Positions 11,094 through 23,035 of a stretch of DNA of 64,000 bases are shown here, piece after piece. This stretch comes from Pseudovirgaria hyperparasitica (Eukaryota; Ascomycota; Dothideomycetes; Acrospermales; Acrospermaceae): contig NW_022985562.1 in assembly GCF_010093815.1 (NCBI RefSeq), forward strand, positions 744,001-808,000. Reading direction: 5' to 3'. A program made the position numbers and the translations under genes. The notes beneath the pieces are model-generated. The model ran no database searches. It was given only the letters and a program-made list of their open reading frames with translations, and had not been told where the DNA came from. Positions within the stretch are counted from its first letter, which is position 1. Every line of letters starts with the position of its first letter.

Positions 11094-13710
11094 CAATCGT
11101 GGCAGCACGGCGTTGTGGTAAAGGCGGATAAAGGAAGGTTATCGTAGGCGGGTTCGCGACAAGAAGATGGCAGTGGATGCGATTCGTCGAAAGGCGTACA
11201 CGTGCCAACGTGGTACCTGGAACGAACGGGGGGGGGATGGCGCTGTCGAGCCGATCCGTTGGTGGTCAGCTTGCTGTGAGGTGTGGTTTCTTGGAAGGCT
11301 GGAAGAAGAAAAACGGCTAAGAAGGTTCAAGGATTAAAGAAGATGGTGTAGGGTAATTCGTTTTGCTTGTTCCCGTCAGTTGTTGACCAAAGCAGTTGTT
11401 GAAGAATGTAGCGAACGAAAGAAGCTGTCGAGAGACCGGGAAAGTCAAATGGCGCGGGTCGAGTAGGAGCAGCGGAAGTTTAGCATAAAATGTTGAGAGA
11501 CGGGCAGCGGCGAATTATGGATTGTAGCAGGCGACTGAAGAGGACATCTTTATTGCAGACGCTGTGATAATCTCTTTGTTGAGAGTGTTTTGTGTCGTGT
11601 TTTGGTTGTGTCGCTCGATCGCGATGACGATGCACGTTGCGGCGTGGCTGCAGCTGCTCGTCATCCATGGTCTGCCTGGCTGCCTGGATGCCTGAATGCC
11701 TGAATGCCTGGATATTTGGATGTCTGTAAAGTCATCAAGGTGCCTGAATTATGGCCTCAGGCTAATTATAGCCTCAGGCTCTATATAATTTTCTTCCATC
11801 ACACACCTCGGTAAGACTGCGCGGTTTGTTTGCATTGTGGCTTTTGCTTCGCGTCCAAGGTTTCGGATTCATTCCACCTGTGATCTGTTGTCCAACATAG
11901 GCAGGAGGAATGGAATTATAACCCTGCGTATATAATAATACTAGTAATTGTGTGAGGTTGCACGGCATATAAAGTCCAGCTCTTGTGTTCCTCATTACTT
12001 TCTCCATGTCAATGCTCCGTTTCATCTGACTCTCCGAGTCAGGCCGACTTGCCTACTCCCCAGTCAATATCATGAAGTTTTGAATGCACTCCAGCTCCAG
12101 CTCCGGCTCCAGAAACAGTACCAGCATGTGGTTTCGATCGCTCGACTTTCCACTTGCCTATATACTCCAGCACAGGCTTCGAAGATTCAACACAACAGAG
12201 TGGTACCTCAGGCACATGTCCTCAGCCGCAATACCGTGATTATACCGGGCGGACGTTTTCACAGCTCTGGAAAGGCCTGCGTCGCTCCTCATTCGTCATC
12301 TTCGGGCGACGCTCCAATCATAGTGCTGGCTCATGGCTTCAACAACAGAATACGGCTACTTCCAAGTCTCCTTTCGCTCCTTTTGGCCTGGAGCTAACCG
12401 GCAGAGAATAGCATCTGTTACCAGTTCGGGTCTCCTCTGGATATAGACAGCCACAGGCGTGGAGAAGACGGCGAGTGATCAACAGAAAGCGGAACACGGC
12501 AACGTGCATGTCTAGCCACAGATGCGCTTAACCTTCTCAATCCATCTTGTTGCATGCATCTCGACTACGACGACCACGACCATAGGTGGCTTGGGCACTG
12601 TCAGGCCTCGCATGGAGTTTGTTCGACATGTTCAAGAGCCGGTTATTTTGATGGTCCAGGCCATAGGTATGTCTCCGCGCTGCACGGATGCCAGACCTAA
12701 TATTACCGAAGGTCGAGCTCGAGGTCGAGGGCCAGTTTGCGGTCAAGTACGCTGTACAGGCAAAAGTGCGCCGCCATGCATGCGGGTATGGATTGGATGA
12801 AGCAGCGGGGGGGAGAAGCAAGAAAAGCAAGTTGGTGGTGTCCCCTCTTGCAACCGCCTACCACACACACTACACCGCATCATCATTCAATCTGCTCTCG
12901 AGCCAACATTAATGTTGCTATATCGACGTTATTTGCTACTCGTAGTGCATTTGGCACTCCCGTCGCCCGTCGACCGTTGCCCACTAACCGCTGCCCGTCG
13001 CCAACGGATGGATAGAATAGCGGGGGTGGGCTCGACGCAACACGCTGCACCCGGCACGCTCGACGCCAGCCATGAAGCTGCAGTTCGGGAGTTTGAGTTT
13101 TTCTTATGCTTTACTCTGCGTTGACGTGACGTAGCTCTGCTCACTTCTCCTTGAGGTGATCCCCTCTTCAAATCGCACCGAGTCTGGATGTCTGGGACGG
13201 TGCTCGCGCCAACGTAAGCAAATATTGAAGACGAAAAAGGTAATGGAAAACGGGCCTTTGTCTGTTGTTACCACGCAAATCCAATCTCCTCACCTTCTCT
13301 CCCCTCCTCCACTTGCGGCCTTTCTCTCACATGAGCAGTGTGTCGTGGGCATTGATAGCTGTGGGGCTGGCTCATGGAAGTCAAGGTACCGACTCGTACC
13401 CTACCATACATCACCTGGGGCATGCTTTGATCGGCTTATGAACGGCTGCACAATAGGTGCCAATCACTTAGGCCCGGATCCCGTTACCATCTTCCCATGG
13501 CTCCCATGCCTCTACATTGACATTCATCCATGGCAGCAGCCTCTTATCATCTTCCGAGCACCAGCTCACCTTACTTAGCCTTTGCAGCTTCACCTTCCGC
13601 CAGACGTACTACTACTACATACCCTTCCTAGCCGCTCCTAGCTTTCTTGTTCTTTGACATCCCACCCACTCATCTCGCTCTTCTGGCCAGGACAAGCTGC
13701 CCTCCTCATA
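11094..13710. other. Long intergenic region with no supported gene
   Basis: These 2.6 kb separate divergent genes. They contain degenerate tandem repeats (11673-11716), a repeated CCTCAGGCT near 11755-11780, a GCTCCA repeat near 12090, and scattered short frames without domains, homology or plausible splice partners. It should hold both promoters; C/T-rich DNA directly upstream of 13711 resembles a fungal leader. Confidence 0.45.
11673..11716. repeat. Degenerate about 8-bp tandem repeat (GCCTGAAT-like)
   Basis: Units of the type TGCCTGGC / TGCCTGGA / TGCCTGAA repeat five to six times with small changes. Confidence 0.65.
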
Positions 13711-15907
13711 ATGGACCCCCATAATCTTGAGAAAGAGTCTATACCGCGTGCGCCGGGTGAGGCAAGATATCTTGACTTCCCCGCTCGTCCAGCAGATGCT
13801 GTCCGTGATGGTAAACCCGTACTGAACCGCCATTCTTCCACTCTCACCAACGACCATGACTTTCCTGGAGCTCAGGTATTCTTCTATTCGTTTGCAGTAC
13901 ACATGCGCTAGCACTTACTCTCCGTCAAGGCCATGTTGTACGCCGCAGGTGTGTCTGACGAAAATGCCATGAAAAATGCGCCGCACGTAGGTGTGGCTAG
14001 TGTTTGGTGGGAGGGGAATCCTTGCAAGTGAGTACTTTCAGCATTCCATGCATCCCACATCCCACACCAATCGTAAGCTGACATGATTGCTCAGCACGCA
14101 TTGTGGGTGGTATCTATTCTACGGACCATGACCGCAATCACTTACAACTGTAGTGTTGGAGCTGGGAAAGACGACCAAACAGGCAGTCCAAAAGCTTGGT
14201 ATGATAGGATGGCAGTACAACACCATCGGAGGTAAGTCCGACCTCTGAGTGTCGACTTCTTCGTCAACTAAAACCGGTTTCCAGTATCTGATGGTATAAC
14301 CATGGGTGGGGAGGGTGAGTACGTCCGATACGGGACATGTTGCTCAACATTGACGTCAACCTAGGAATGCGATTCTCTCTCCAATCTCGAGAAATCATCG
14401 CCGACAGCATAGGTAAGCCCAAGCTTATTATACGTCGTCGATGAGCTACAACTGATTTTTGTTAGAAACCGTCACGTGTGCTCAGCATCACGATGCCTGC
14501 ATTGCTATTCCTGGTTGTGACAAGAACATGCCGGGTACTATCATTGCCTTTGCCCGTCATGATCGCCCATCTATCATGATCTATGGCGGCACCATCATGC
14601 CCGGCTACAGCAATACTCTCAAGAAGCGTATCAACATCACGACATGCTATGAAGCTTCTGGTGCTTACCTCTACAACACTCTCACGAGCAAGGATCCCAA
14701 CGTATCGGCAAGTCAAGTTATGACTGACATTGAGCAACACGCGTGTCCAGGTGTGGGAGCTTGCGGAGGAATGTACACTGCCAACACCATGGCCAGCGGT
14801 ATTGAGGCCATGGGCCTTTGCCTGCCCGGTTCATCAAGCACACCTGCCGAGTCGCCTCAGAAAATGAGAGAATGCCAGAAGGCTGCCGAGGCAATTCGCG
14901 TGTGTCTCGAGAAGAATATTCGACCCCGAGACTTGCTCACAAAACGTTCTTTTGAGAACGCCATGGTCCTGATGATGGCTCTCGGTGGTTCTACTAACGG
15001 AGTGCTGCATTACCTCGCTATGGCTGGGACTGCTGGTGTAGACCTCACCCTCGATGACTTCCAGCGCGTATCCAACAAGATACCGTTTATCGCAGATCTC
15101 GCACCTAGTGGCAAGCACGTGATGGCTGATCTTTATGAGATTGGAGGCATTCCATCTGTGCTGAAGCTGCTCATTGCTGCCGAACTGCTAGACGGTGGTA
15201 TCCCAACTGTGACTGGCAAGACATTGGCGGAAAACGTTGCAACCTGGCCATCACTTAAGCAAGGACAGGAGATCATTCGCTCACTGGACAATCCCATAAA
15301 AGCTACAGGTCATATTGAGATCTTGCGAGGCAACCTAGCTCCTGGTGGCGCTGTCGCTAAGCTTACTGGTAAAGAAGGTATGACCTTTACCGGCAAGGCT
15401 CGTGTTTTCGACAAGGAGTGGCAGTTGAATCAAGCTCTGAATCGTGGCGAAATTCCCAGGGGAGAGAACCTGGTGCTTGTTGTGAGATACGAGGGTCCCA
15501 AGGTCGGCTTTTTAACTTCCCATGACAAAAACTTCTACTGATCTATACAGGGTGGACCCGGTATGCCAGAGCAGCTCAAGGCTAGCGCTATTCTCATGGG
15601 AGCGAAACTCACCAACGTAGCCTTGATCACCGATGGACGATATTCTGGCGCAAGTCACGGCTTCATTGTCGGTCATATCGTACCAGAGGCAGCAGTCGGA
15701 GGACCTTTGGCGGTCGTCCAGGACGGTGATATAATCACCATCGACGCCGTCACTAACTCTCTTAGCATGAACGTCTCTGATGAGGAGGTTGCCAACCGCC
15801 TCAAGTCTTGGACAGCACCAAAACCGGCCGTAACTCGTGGAACTTTGGCGAAATACGCAGCCTTGGTTGGAGATGCTAGTCGCGGTGCTATGACGGATCT
15901 ATTCTGA
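13711..15907 (+). CDS. ILV3: Dihydroxyacid dehydratase (ILV3 family paralogue)
   Basis: Eight exons: 13711-13875, 13930-14027, 14095-14102, 14154-14231, 14285-14314, 14365-14412, 14466-15502 and 15551-15907, giving 606 aa. The third exon is only 8 nt but is needed to read NPCNTHLLELGK. DHAD converts 2,3-dihydroxy acids to 2-keto acids in valine, leucine and isoleucine synthesis using an Fe-S cluster. The three cluster cysteines are C87 (NPCN), C160 (GCDKNMPG) and C242 (ACGGMYTANTM). GGSTNGVLH and the C-terminal DGRYSGASHGFIVGH block are conserved. The first in-frame ATG leaves a short, acidic N-terminus (MDPHNLEKES) without the mitochondrial presequence usual for Ilv3. It may therefore be a second, differently located copy, which is inference. 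The last intron has a weak donor (GTCGGC). Confidence 0.93.
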
Positions 15908-16833
15908 GCCAGTTACCGTGCTTGGTCGTAATGTGTAATGGGCGTGGCCGATTACGATTTGTTCTCGTTGCAGGCATGCTTCACCTTGAGCGCTTTCGGC
16001 ATTTGTTGCTCTTCGCTTCTAGTTTCAGGGCTTCTATCGGCGGGTGATGAAGCCGCGTTTGATCCGATTGCATCAATGTTATTTGTAGACGGCGTATGGG
16101 ACATAGATGGGAAGAATGTCTTCACGTGAGCTGGCAGACAGTCACGTGCTGGACGCAATCGCACTATGTGATTCTCAGATCTCCATGCATCTTCATCTGT
16201 CCTCACTTGACATGAACGTGTTCAACATCCAGTTGCCACCTCACTCTCTTCACAGTCGCATGCCAGCATTATGTATTCTCACTTACTTTGGCTCTAGACA
16301 CCAATATTTCTGGCTCAGATGGAGCCAAGAAGTTTCAAGATGCCGTTGCCGATCACTAAATCACGACATCTACACTAGTTAAGGCGTGTGCTCGGTAACA
16401 GCTTACATTACTGCACAGGAACAGCTTACAGTGACGCCCCAAACGTCATCGTTGAAACGAATTACTTCTTTTGGACTGCCGCCCAGCCATGGTGTCTAAC
16501 TCGCGATACTGTCGAATGTAATGTTTCGTCTTACATACTCTGCTACAATCAAGCCACTGTCATGGCACAATATTACATCAATCCTCCACCCAGGATCATG
16601 CCCAGGCCGACGACGTAAATGTTGGCATGTATTGCGCGTGGCTGCCATGCGAGCAGCTATAACCTCCTTGTGTCCATCTGTCTCTCCTTGGTGATGCTAT
16701 AGACACGCCAGTCAGTGAGGCAGGTCATCCTGGGATATCTAAATATCTCTTCATATATATATTGCTCAGACTTTCAAGGATTAGCACGTTTGATCTCATA
16801 CTTCTTTCTAGACAAGCCAGCTGATTAGCTGGT
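15908..16833. other. Intergenic, no gene seen
   Basis: About 0.9 kb between the DHAD stop and the permease start. Only short unrelated frames are present. The permease promoter should lie in the right-hand part. Confidence 0.4.
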
Positions 16834-18478
16834 ATGGCATCAGCAGAGAAGCAAGAGCTAGGATCGCAGGGACTAGGCGATGCAAAAGATACCACGCTGA
16901 ATTCCGGTTCGCCAGGCACAGACTCTGATATTGAAGCATTCGATACCAATATTGACGAGAAGCGACTGCTCCGCAAGATTGACATCCATCTCTTGCCTGC
17001 AGTTGCCGTACTGTACCTCCTCTCTTTTCTCGACCGCAGCAATGTTGGCAATGCGAGGCTCGAGGGTCTCACTACTGATCTAGGCATGAGTACGTACACG
17101 CAATTATATGACAGAATGGTCCTGACGATATATTAACACCTGCGCAGCTGGAAATCAATACCTTACATCTCTTACACTTTACTTCATCGGTTATGTTGTC
17201 TTTGAAATCCCCTGCAATATCATCCTGAAACGAACTACGCCCAAATTCTGGCTCCCTACGTTGACACTCCTGTGGGGGGTCGTGGCCACGCTCATGGGCA
17301 TCACGCAGAACCTCAAGGGCTTCTTCGCCGTGCGCTTCTTTCTCGGTGTCGCCGAATCAGGCCTTTTTCCAGGCGTCGTGTACTACTTCAGCATGTGGTT
17401 CAAGCGCAACGAGCGCCAGTACCGTGTAGCACTTTTCTTCAGCATGGCCAGTCTGGCAGGTGCCTTTGGCGGCATCCTGGCCTACGGAATCGGCTTCATG
17501 CGCGGCGTAGGTGGGCTTGCCGGCTGGCGCTGGATCTTCATCCTCGAAGGCCTCCTGACTGTCGTCGTCGCCTCGTTTGCATATCTCTTCGTCAGCAACT
17601 ATCCAGGTACGAGTGACTTTCTAACACCCGCCGAACGAACATTTGTCGTCCAGCGTCTACGAGAGGACAGTGATGCTACAGAAGACGAGGCGTTCGACTG
17701 GGCCAGCGTGCGCAACGCCCTACGCGATCCAAAGTGCTGGCTCTACGGCCTAGTCTTCCACACCCTCAGCCTCCCGCTATACACCCTCTCTCTCTTCCTA
17801 GTATGTCTCCCTCCTCACCTCCCTCGCACCCAACCTATCTACTAACCCGTCCTCCCTCCTTAGCCCAGCATCATCACCGCCCTCGGCTACACCGCCGCCA
17901 CAGCCCAACTCCTCACCGTACCCCCCTACGCCCTCGCCACCATCCTCACCCTCCTCCTCGCCATCCTCTCCGAACGCCTTCAAACCCGCGCCGTCTTCAT
18001 AATCTGCACCTCCTCTCTCGGCGCCCTCGGCTACATCCTCCTCCTCGCGAACCCAGACCCACGCCACCGGCCCGCGCTCTCATACGCAGGCACCTTCCTC
18101 GCCGCCGCAGGCATATACCCGTCCGTGGCGCTGGGCCTCTCGTGGCCTGCCCTCAACGTCAGCGGGCAGACGAAGCGCGCCACGGCGACGGCCATGCAGA
18201 TCAGCATTGGCAATTTGGGCGCTGTGCTGGGTACGCAGCTGTATCGCCCCGCGACTATGCCGCGGTATCTGCTCGGACACGGATTTGCGCTCGGGTATCT
18301 GGTGGCGAATGTCGTGGTTGTGGCTGTGTTGAGGAGCGTGTTGGTGCGTGAGAATGCGCGGAAGGAGAGGTTGGCGGCGGCAGATGGGGCGGGGGATGCT
18401 GATGTGAATAGGGGCGAGGTCGAGGGCCGAAGAAAGATTGAGGGCGACGAGAGGGTGGAGTGGAGGTTTAGTTATTGA
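16834..18478 (+). CDS. MFS permease, Dal5-like anion:cation symporter family
   Basis: Three exons: 16834-17089, 17148-17800 and 17864-18478, giving 507 aa. Introns are 58 and 63 bp. The N-terminal signature LLPAVAVLYLLSFLDRSNVGNAR (about 50-72) followed by GNQYLTSLTLYFIGY is typical of the fungal Dal5/ACS permeases, which import allantoate, nicotinate, pantothenate, biotin and similar organic anions. About 12 hydrophobic segments are visible, with hydrophilic cytosolic ends. LWGVVATLMGITQNLKGFFAVRFFLGVAESGLFPG is the usual TM3-TM5 block. The substrate cannot be read from sequence. It follows DHAD on the same strand, but the 0.9-kb gap gives no evidence of joint function. Confidence 0.9.
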
Positions 18479-18514
18479 GACATGTATCGTATATAGAGCG
18501 AAGACTTGTGTGAT

Positions 18515-19150
18515 ACATAACTAGTGAACTAGTATAAGTACAATATTTAGAATATTTCTTCTACCTCCACGTTCTATCTTCAAAAATTGTACCAGATATT
18601 TAAGACTATAACTATATCGAAATAGCCCTTCTAAAACCTTCTAGAGTTATTATTATCTATATTAGATAACAGCTTAGAGTAAGTCTACTACTAATACTAC
18701 TATATACTAAAGAAAAAAACAATAAGAATATTATATTCTACTTTTAGACTTAAGTATATAGTTAGTTCCTCTTTTCTTACTCTTCTTACCCTTTATTCTA
18801 ATTATACTATAACTCTAAATAATATACATCTCTATTAGTAAGTATAAGAAACTCTATAAAACTATGAAAGAGGGTATCTCCGACGTACATAGCACGGGTA
18901 GATGGTATACTGCTTAGCTGTTATAAGATATAGAGTATAGCGTATCACGTATATATCCATATCATTCTACTCAACTACTATTAGATCATAGTGAATAAAG
19001 AACATACATAACAATATCTCTATTAGAATGAAACCCCCTTGTAAAATTTCTAGATATAGAGACCAAGGTACCACAGGAAGACCTCTAAGCACGTATCCCC
19101 AGTTATATAACCCCCTAGTCATCTAAGCTAGATCACACTCCTCCTCTCCT
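18515..19150. repeat. TA-rich, RIP-like degenerate stretch
   Basis: Composition changes abruptly from GC-rich coding DNA to a stretch dominated by TA dinucleotides, with few CA/TG pairs and no usable frame. This pattern is typical of repeat-induced point mutation, which in ascomycetes turns CpA into TpA in duplicated DNA. The original repeat cannot be recognised, and no terminal repeats were found by eye. Confidence 0.6.
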
Positions 19151-19288
19151 ATCCTATCGGTAGGTAGTAGGTATGCGAAAACCATGCGGATTCTCCCAGC
19201 ACCAACAAACGAGTGACGATCTCGATCGTCGTATCACGATTAAAAGACGGATAAGATAGGGCCAAGCACGCAACAGCGAGAGCAGACC

Positions 19289-20785
19289 TCAATCCAACCC
19301 CGGATACCCACCCGCCACCACCACCAAAACATCCACCTCTCTCCCGGAGCCAACCCTCATCTCTCGAATCTCCTGCGCAGCACGATCGCACTCAGCTTGC
19401 TTCTCCGGCGTCACCGCTCTACCACCACCACCACCATCACCAGACCCAGACCCACACAAAAACACAACCCTCCTCAACCCCAAAGGCTGCCCCCCATCCA
19501 ACCACCGCCCCACCGCCCGCCCAAACCCCCTCCCAATGCCTTCCTCATCATCCGGCCCCGTCACCGCCCACCGATATGCATGCCCGCCCCAATCCCAGTT
19601 ACACATGTCCTCCCCAAACACAACCTCCTCCACCCCAGCAGGAACCACGTCGTCTAGCAGCGGCACTCCACCCCAGCCGAACAGCACCGGGGGCGCAACG
19701 CGCAAGCAGCGCAGGTTACGCAGGAACGACAATGAGCCGAGGGCGCCGCGGATGCCCCAGTCGACGGTGTCGTTGTTGGCGTTGTTGGCGTTGTTGGTGT
19801 TGTTATCGTCAGTGCCAGACACGACGCGGCCCGCCTCCCAGCCGCCGCCGAAGCGCACGTCCACGTCGCTGGTCGTCCACCAATCGACCTGGAGCGCGAG
19901 GTAGGAGAGGAGAAGCGGGGATGGAAGACTGGTGAGAGCGGAGCGCAGAGCAGGGGCGTCGAGGAAGGGGCTGCGGGACTCGGAGGGGTCGGGGTCAGCG
20001 TGCATTGCGAGGAGGAGGGAGAGGGAGTGTAGGGATGGGGTGGTGGCGAGGATGAGGGCGAGGGTGGATTCGCGGATGTGTACGTTTTGGAGATGGAGGG
20101 TTTGGAGGGCGCGGAGCTGGGGGGTTGTGCTGGGGGGCCATGAGGGTGGTGGTGGGGCGTAGTCGCGGCCGGCGAGGGTGAGGGAGGAGAGGGTTGGGAG
20201 GAGGGAGAGGGCGGTGAGGAGGGAGGGGGTGAGAGGGAGGGGGACGGAACCGTGTTCGAGGAGTTTGGGGGAGAGGTAGGTGAGGGAGCGGAGGGCGGTG
20301 AAGGGTTCGATGGGGAGAGACCAGAAGGGGGTGAAGATGAGGGCGGGTTTGGCGTGGAGAGATTGGAGGTTTGAGAGTTGGGCGAGGAATCGGGCGATTG
20401 CGGTTTGTAATGCGGCGACTTTGGATTCGTGGTAGACTTGTTTGAGGACGGGGTCGAGAAGCTGGGCTCGGGGGACGGTGCGTTTGCGTTCATGTTCGAT
20501 AGTGCGGAGGCGTTGGAAGACGGAGAATCCGTCAAGAGAGACGTGCTTGATGAGCGGTGGCAGGGCTGGATTGCGTGCAAACAGGTTCGTTACAGCATTA
20601 TCTAGTATGCGCAACAGATAGGTTGCAGATGAGGAATGTGAGAGTTCGAGGCGGATGGACTCGTAGTAGCGAATCCGAGCAGCTTTGTTGAGTGAATGAC
20701 AGCATAGCCGGACATTGGCGAGGTCTTCAGATCCAAGTGGTAAGGTAATCTGGATCTGGATCTCTGCTGGAAGCTGCTGAAGCAT
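19289..20785 (-). CDS. F-box-like, leucine-rich protein
   Basis: Single-exon frame of 498 aa from the ATG at 20785; the open frame extends upstream but has no earlier ATG. An F-box-like segment lies at the very N-terminus (LQQLPAEIQIQI...LANVRLCCHSLNKAA, about 2-37). The rest is rich in Leu, Pro and Ser with irregular LRR-like strands (LRALQTLHLQNV, LHSLSLLL). An Asn-rich run (NNTNNANNANND) sits in the second half, and the C-terminus is Gly-rich. Many fungal genomes carry large families of such F-box proteins, probably SCF substrate adaptors; the target is unknown. The 3' end is about 140 bp from the RIP-like stretch. Confidence 0.7.
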   Translation of the reverse strand: MLQQLPAEIQIQITLPLGSEDLANVRLCCHSLNKAARIRYYESIRLELSHSSSATYLLRILDNAVTNLFARNPALPPLIKHVSLDGFSVFQRLRTIEHERKRTVPRAQLLDPVLKQVYHESKVAALQTAIARFLAQLSNLQSLHAKPALIFTPFWSLPIEPFTALRSLTYLSPKLLEHGSVPLPLTPSLLTALSLLPTLSSLTLAGRDYAPPPPSWPPSTTPQLRALQTLHLQNVHIRESTLALILATTPSLHSLSLLLAMHADPDPSESRSPFLDAPALRSALTSLPSPLLLSYLALQVDWWTTSDVDVRFGGGWEAGRVVSGTDDNNTNNANNANNDTVDWGIRGALGSLSFLRNLRCLRVAPPVLFGWGGVPLLDDVVPAGVEEVVFGEDMCNWDWGGHAYRWAVTGPDDEEGIGRGFGRAVGRWLDGGQPLGLRRVVFLCGSGSGDGGGGGRAVTPEKQAECDRAAQEIREMRVGSGREVDVLVVVAGGYPGLD

Positions 20786-21175
20786 GTTGAGTTGACCGAT
20801 CTTCTGTACGCTCAGACGTGACGGATTGACGAAAAGACTAGTGAAGCAGAACGATGTAAGGTGGATTTCGACGACATATAGGCATACACCTTTCAACAAG
20901 TCCTTTCAATAATTCCAGGTACCGGTGACGCCAGAAGTATACGTAAGCCTTGTAGATGAAGTTTTGTGTTGATGTTGAAATTCGTAGGCAGACACATTTC
21001 AATATGACCTAATTAGCTAGACTGACGCGGACTTAGGTTGACACTTTTGGAGGCTTGGCATTTACTCGGAATCTCCACGTGGATACGGTAATTCGTGTCT
21101 GTCAGACTCATACAGTGCTTCGCATTACGTGCAAGTCTATCCGTTCTGGGGACAAAATGATTGATATACCAGCAA
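20786..21175. other. Intergenic
   Basis: About 390 bp between the F-box-like gene start and the end of the next minus-strand gene. It probably holds the F-box gene promoter. No specific site was recognised. Confidence 0.4.
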
Positions 21176-23035
21176 CTAGCTACTCCGAGAACCTCTTGGC
21201 TCAAAGGGAAACAGCGCCGCAACGAGAGCCATGACAACGTAAAGCGCGGCGCATATATAGATCGGCACTGCGGTTCTCGGCTACATTCAAGTCAGCTCTC
21301 AGACTTTGAAGCACCGTGTCGGCAATACTCACATCTGCTTCCTCCGCAATGATTGCACTCAATATTCCCATAACGCGATTGAAACCCACCGCAAATCCGT
21401 TCCCGGTCCCGCGATGAGCAGACGGTAGCACTTCGGGCGTGTACGCATACAAAGTTCCGTAGTAAATATTCAGACAGAAGTTGATAGCACAATTGAATCC
21501 CAGGTTCTGGGCTGCGGTACGAACTTGCGTGTACGCGAATAGAAACACCATCGTGGTGAGCGCTCCAATGACCATGGTATACTTTCGACCAAGCCTAGTC
21601 TCACACATGAAGCCAGCTGGAATAGGCCCGAAGATGCCGCACATGTTGATGATAGCGTAATTCCGCCACTGAATATACTCGGACGTCGTGCCCACAGCCG
21701 CACCGCGCGACTCGAGATATTTCGGGAGAAGGACGGTGTACAATGGATATGCCAGACCGATGAGCGTCCAGGAGAACCATATCATGGCGGTGGAGGTGCC
21801 GATACGGCGTGTTGTAAAGAGACCACGAAGGTGGAGGCCGATCTCTGCGAGCGAGGCTCGTTTGCTTGCGTGCGCGACGGAGTTACGACGAACCTGTGAG
21901 TCTATGATGCCACAGGCTTCAAGGCTCGCGAGGGTTAGGCTACAGGGGCGATTGTACTTTGTAGCGATCTCTTGGAGGGTCTCGACAACTTCGGCGTCTT
22001 TGCCTTCGCCGATAAGGTACTTTGGAGTTTCCTTGAGACGGATGACAGAGACACGCGCAATGGACATGACGAACACAAGAGCACCAGAGGCGAACCAGAC
22101 GTAGCGCCAACCCCAGTTGATGCCGCGCGTGCAAGGAGCGGCGTCAGGGAAGATTGTGGGATCCTGACAACTGAAGTTCGGGATGAACGCCCACGCAAAG
22201 AGGCCTGCGATGAGCTGGCCAACGCCTCGGAAAGGTCAGCACATGTCGAAAGAAGATTGAATATATCAGTACTAACCCCACCATGCGGCCATCAGCGTCA
22301 AGAGCCACTGTTGCTTACTAGGAAGATACTCCAAGAAGACTGCTGTATCAAGGACCTGATATAGTCGCTCATTAGCACATTCAATAAACCAGAATATGGT
22401 AGACATGATGCTTACAAGGTTTCCACCTGCACCAAAGCTGCACAGTGCAATAAAGGTCCCAAGAACAGGCCAGCTTGGTGAAGCACCCGCCACTATAGCA
22501 AACACCGAGCAGAAGATCAAGGAGAAGTTGAATGCGAATTTGCGTCCGATTATATCGGCACTCATGCCCCAAAAAAGCGCACCAGCAAGCATACCACAGT
22601 AGGCTGCGATGGTTAAGGCAGTGTCATATGATGGATGGAACTCAAGAGCGGCTTTGCTGGCGATGACAGACTGTATCAGTAGAACGAGCGAGTCGACAGC
22701 GTAGCTTGACTTCTTATTAGATGCTGTACAAAGATGATACATGAACTCGTTGAACATACCCAAAGCCGTTCAAGATGAACAGCTTCGTCTGATAGCCGGT
22801 GAAGCCGATCTCGTCAATCGCCTGTAGAGTCTCAGGATCAGAGACACATCCAGGCCAGTCCAAGTCTTACGTTGTTGATGAGATGCATTTTAGCATGCAG
22901 AACCGGGTCTGTATGCTCCAGCGACAAAACATCCTCCTTGTGCGTAGAGTTGACATCGCCGTCGTCGCTCAGCTCCGCCGGACGCCGAAATGGATCGATC
23001 TCTCCATTCTTGAGGGTGTTCTCCGCGTCTGACAT
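21176..23035 (-). CDS. MFS transporter (SP/SV2-like)
   Basis: Six exons: 23035-22871, 22821-22760, 22704-22416, 22355-22277, 22225-21333 and 21280-21176, giving 530 aa. All introns are about 50-60 bp and phases fit. The protein has an acidic cytosolic N-terminus (about 1-50), then about 12 hydrophobic segments. GMSADIIGRKFAFNFSL is the loop 2-3 MFS motif (D..GR+) and CETRLGRKYTM is the matching loop 8-9 motif. RLKETPKYL and YTPEVLPSAHRGTGNG are the mid-loop and TM10-TM11 blocks of the sugar-porter/SV2-related group. The C-terminus APIYICAALY-like block is recovered only with the last intron (21332-21281). Substrate unknown; plasma membrane location is inferred. Confidence 0.87.

Noticed and set aside
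13711-18478. DHAD next to a permease, reminiscent of a metabolite cluster with a DHAD self-resistance copy
   Set aside because: No terpene cyclase, PKS, NRPS or P450 gene is in the window, and the neighbours are housekeeping genes. Adjacent position alone is not evidence.
19654-20580. 308-codon frame rich in Ser/Pro on the same strand as the F-box-like gene
   Set aside because: It is a shifted-frame shadow of the F-box-like gene; composition follows from GC-biased codons of the real frame.
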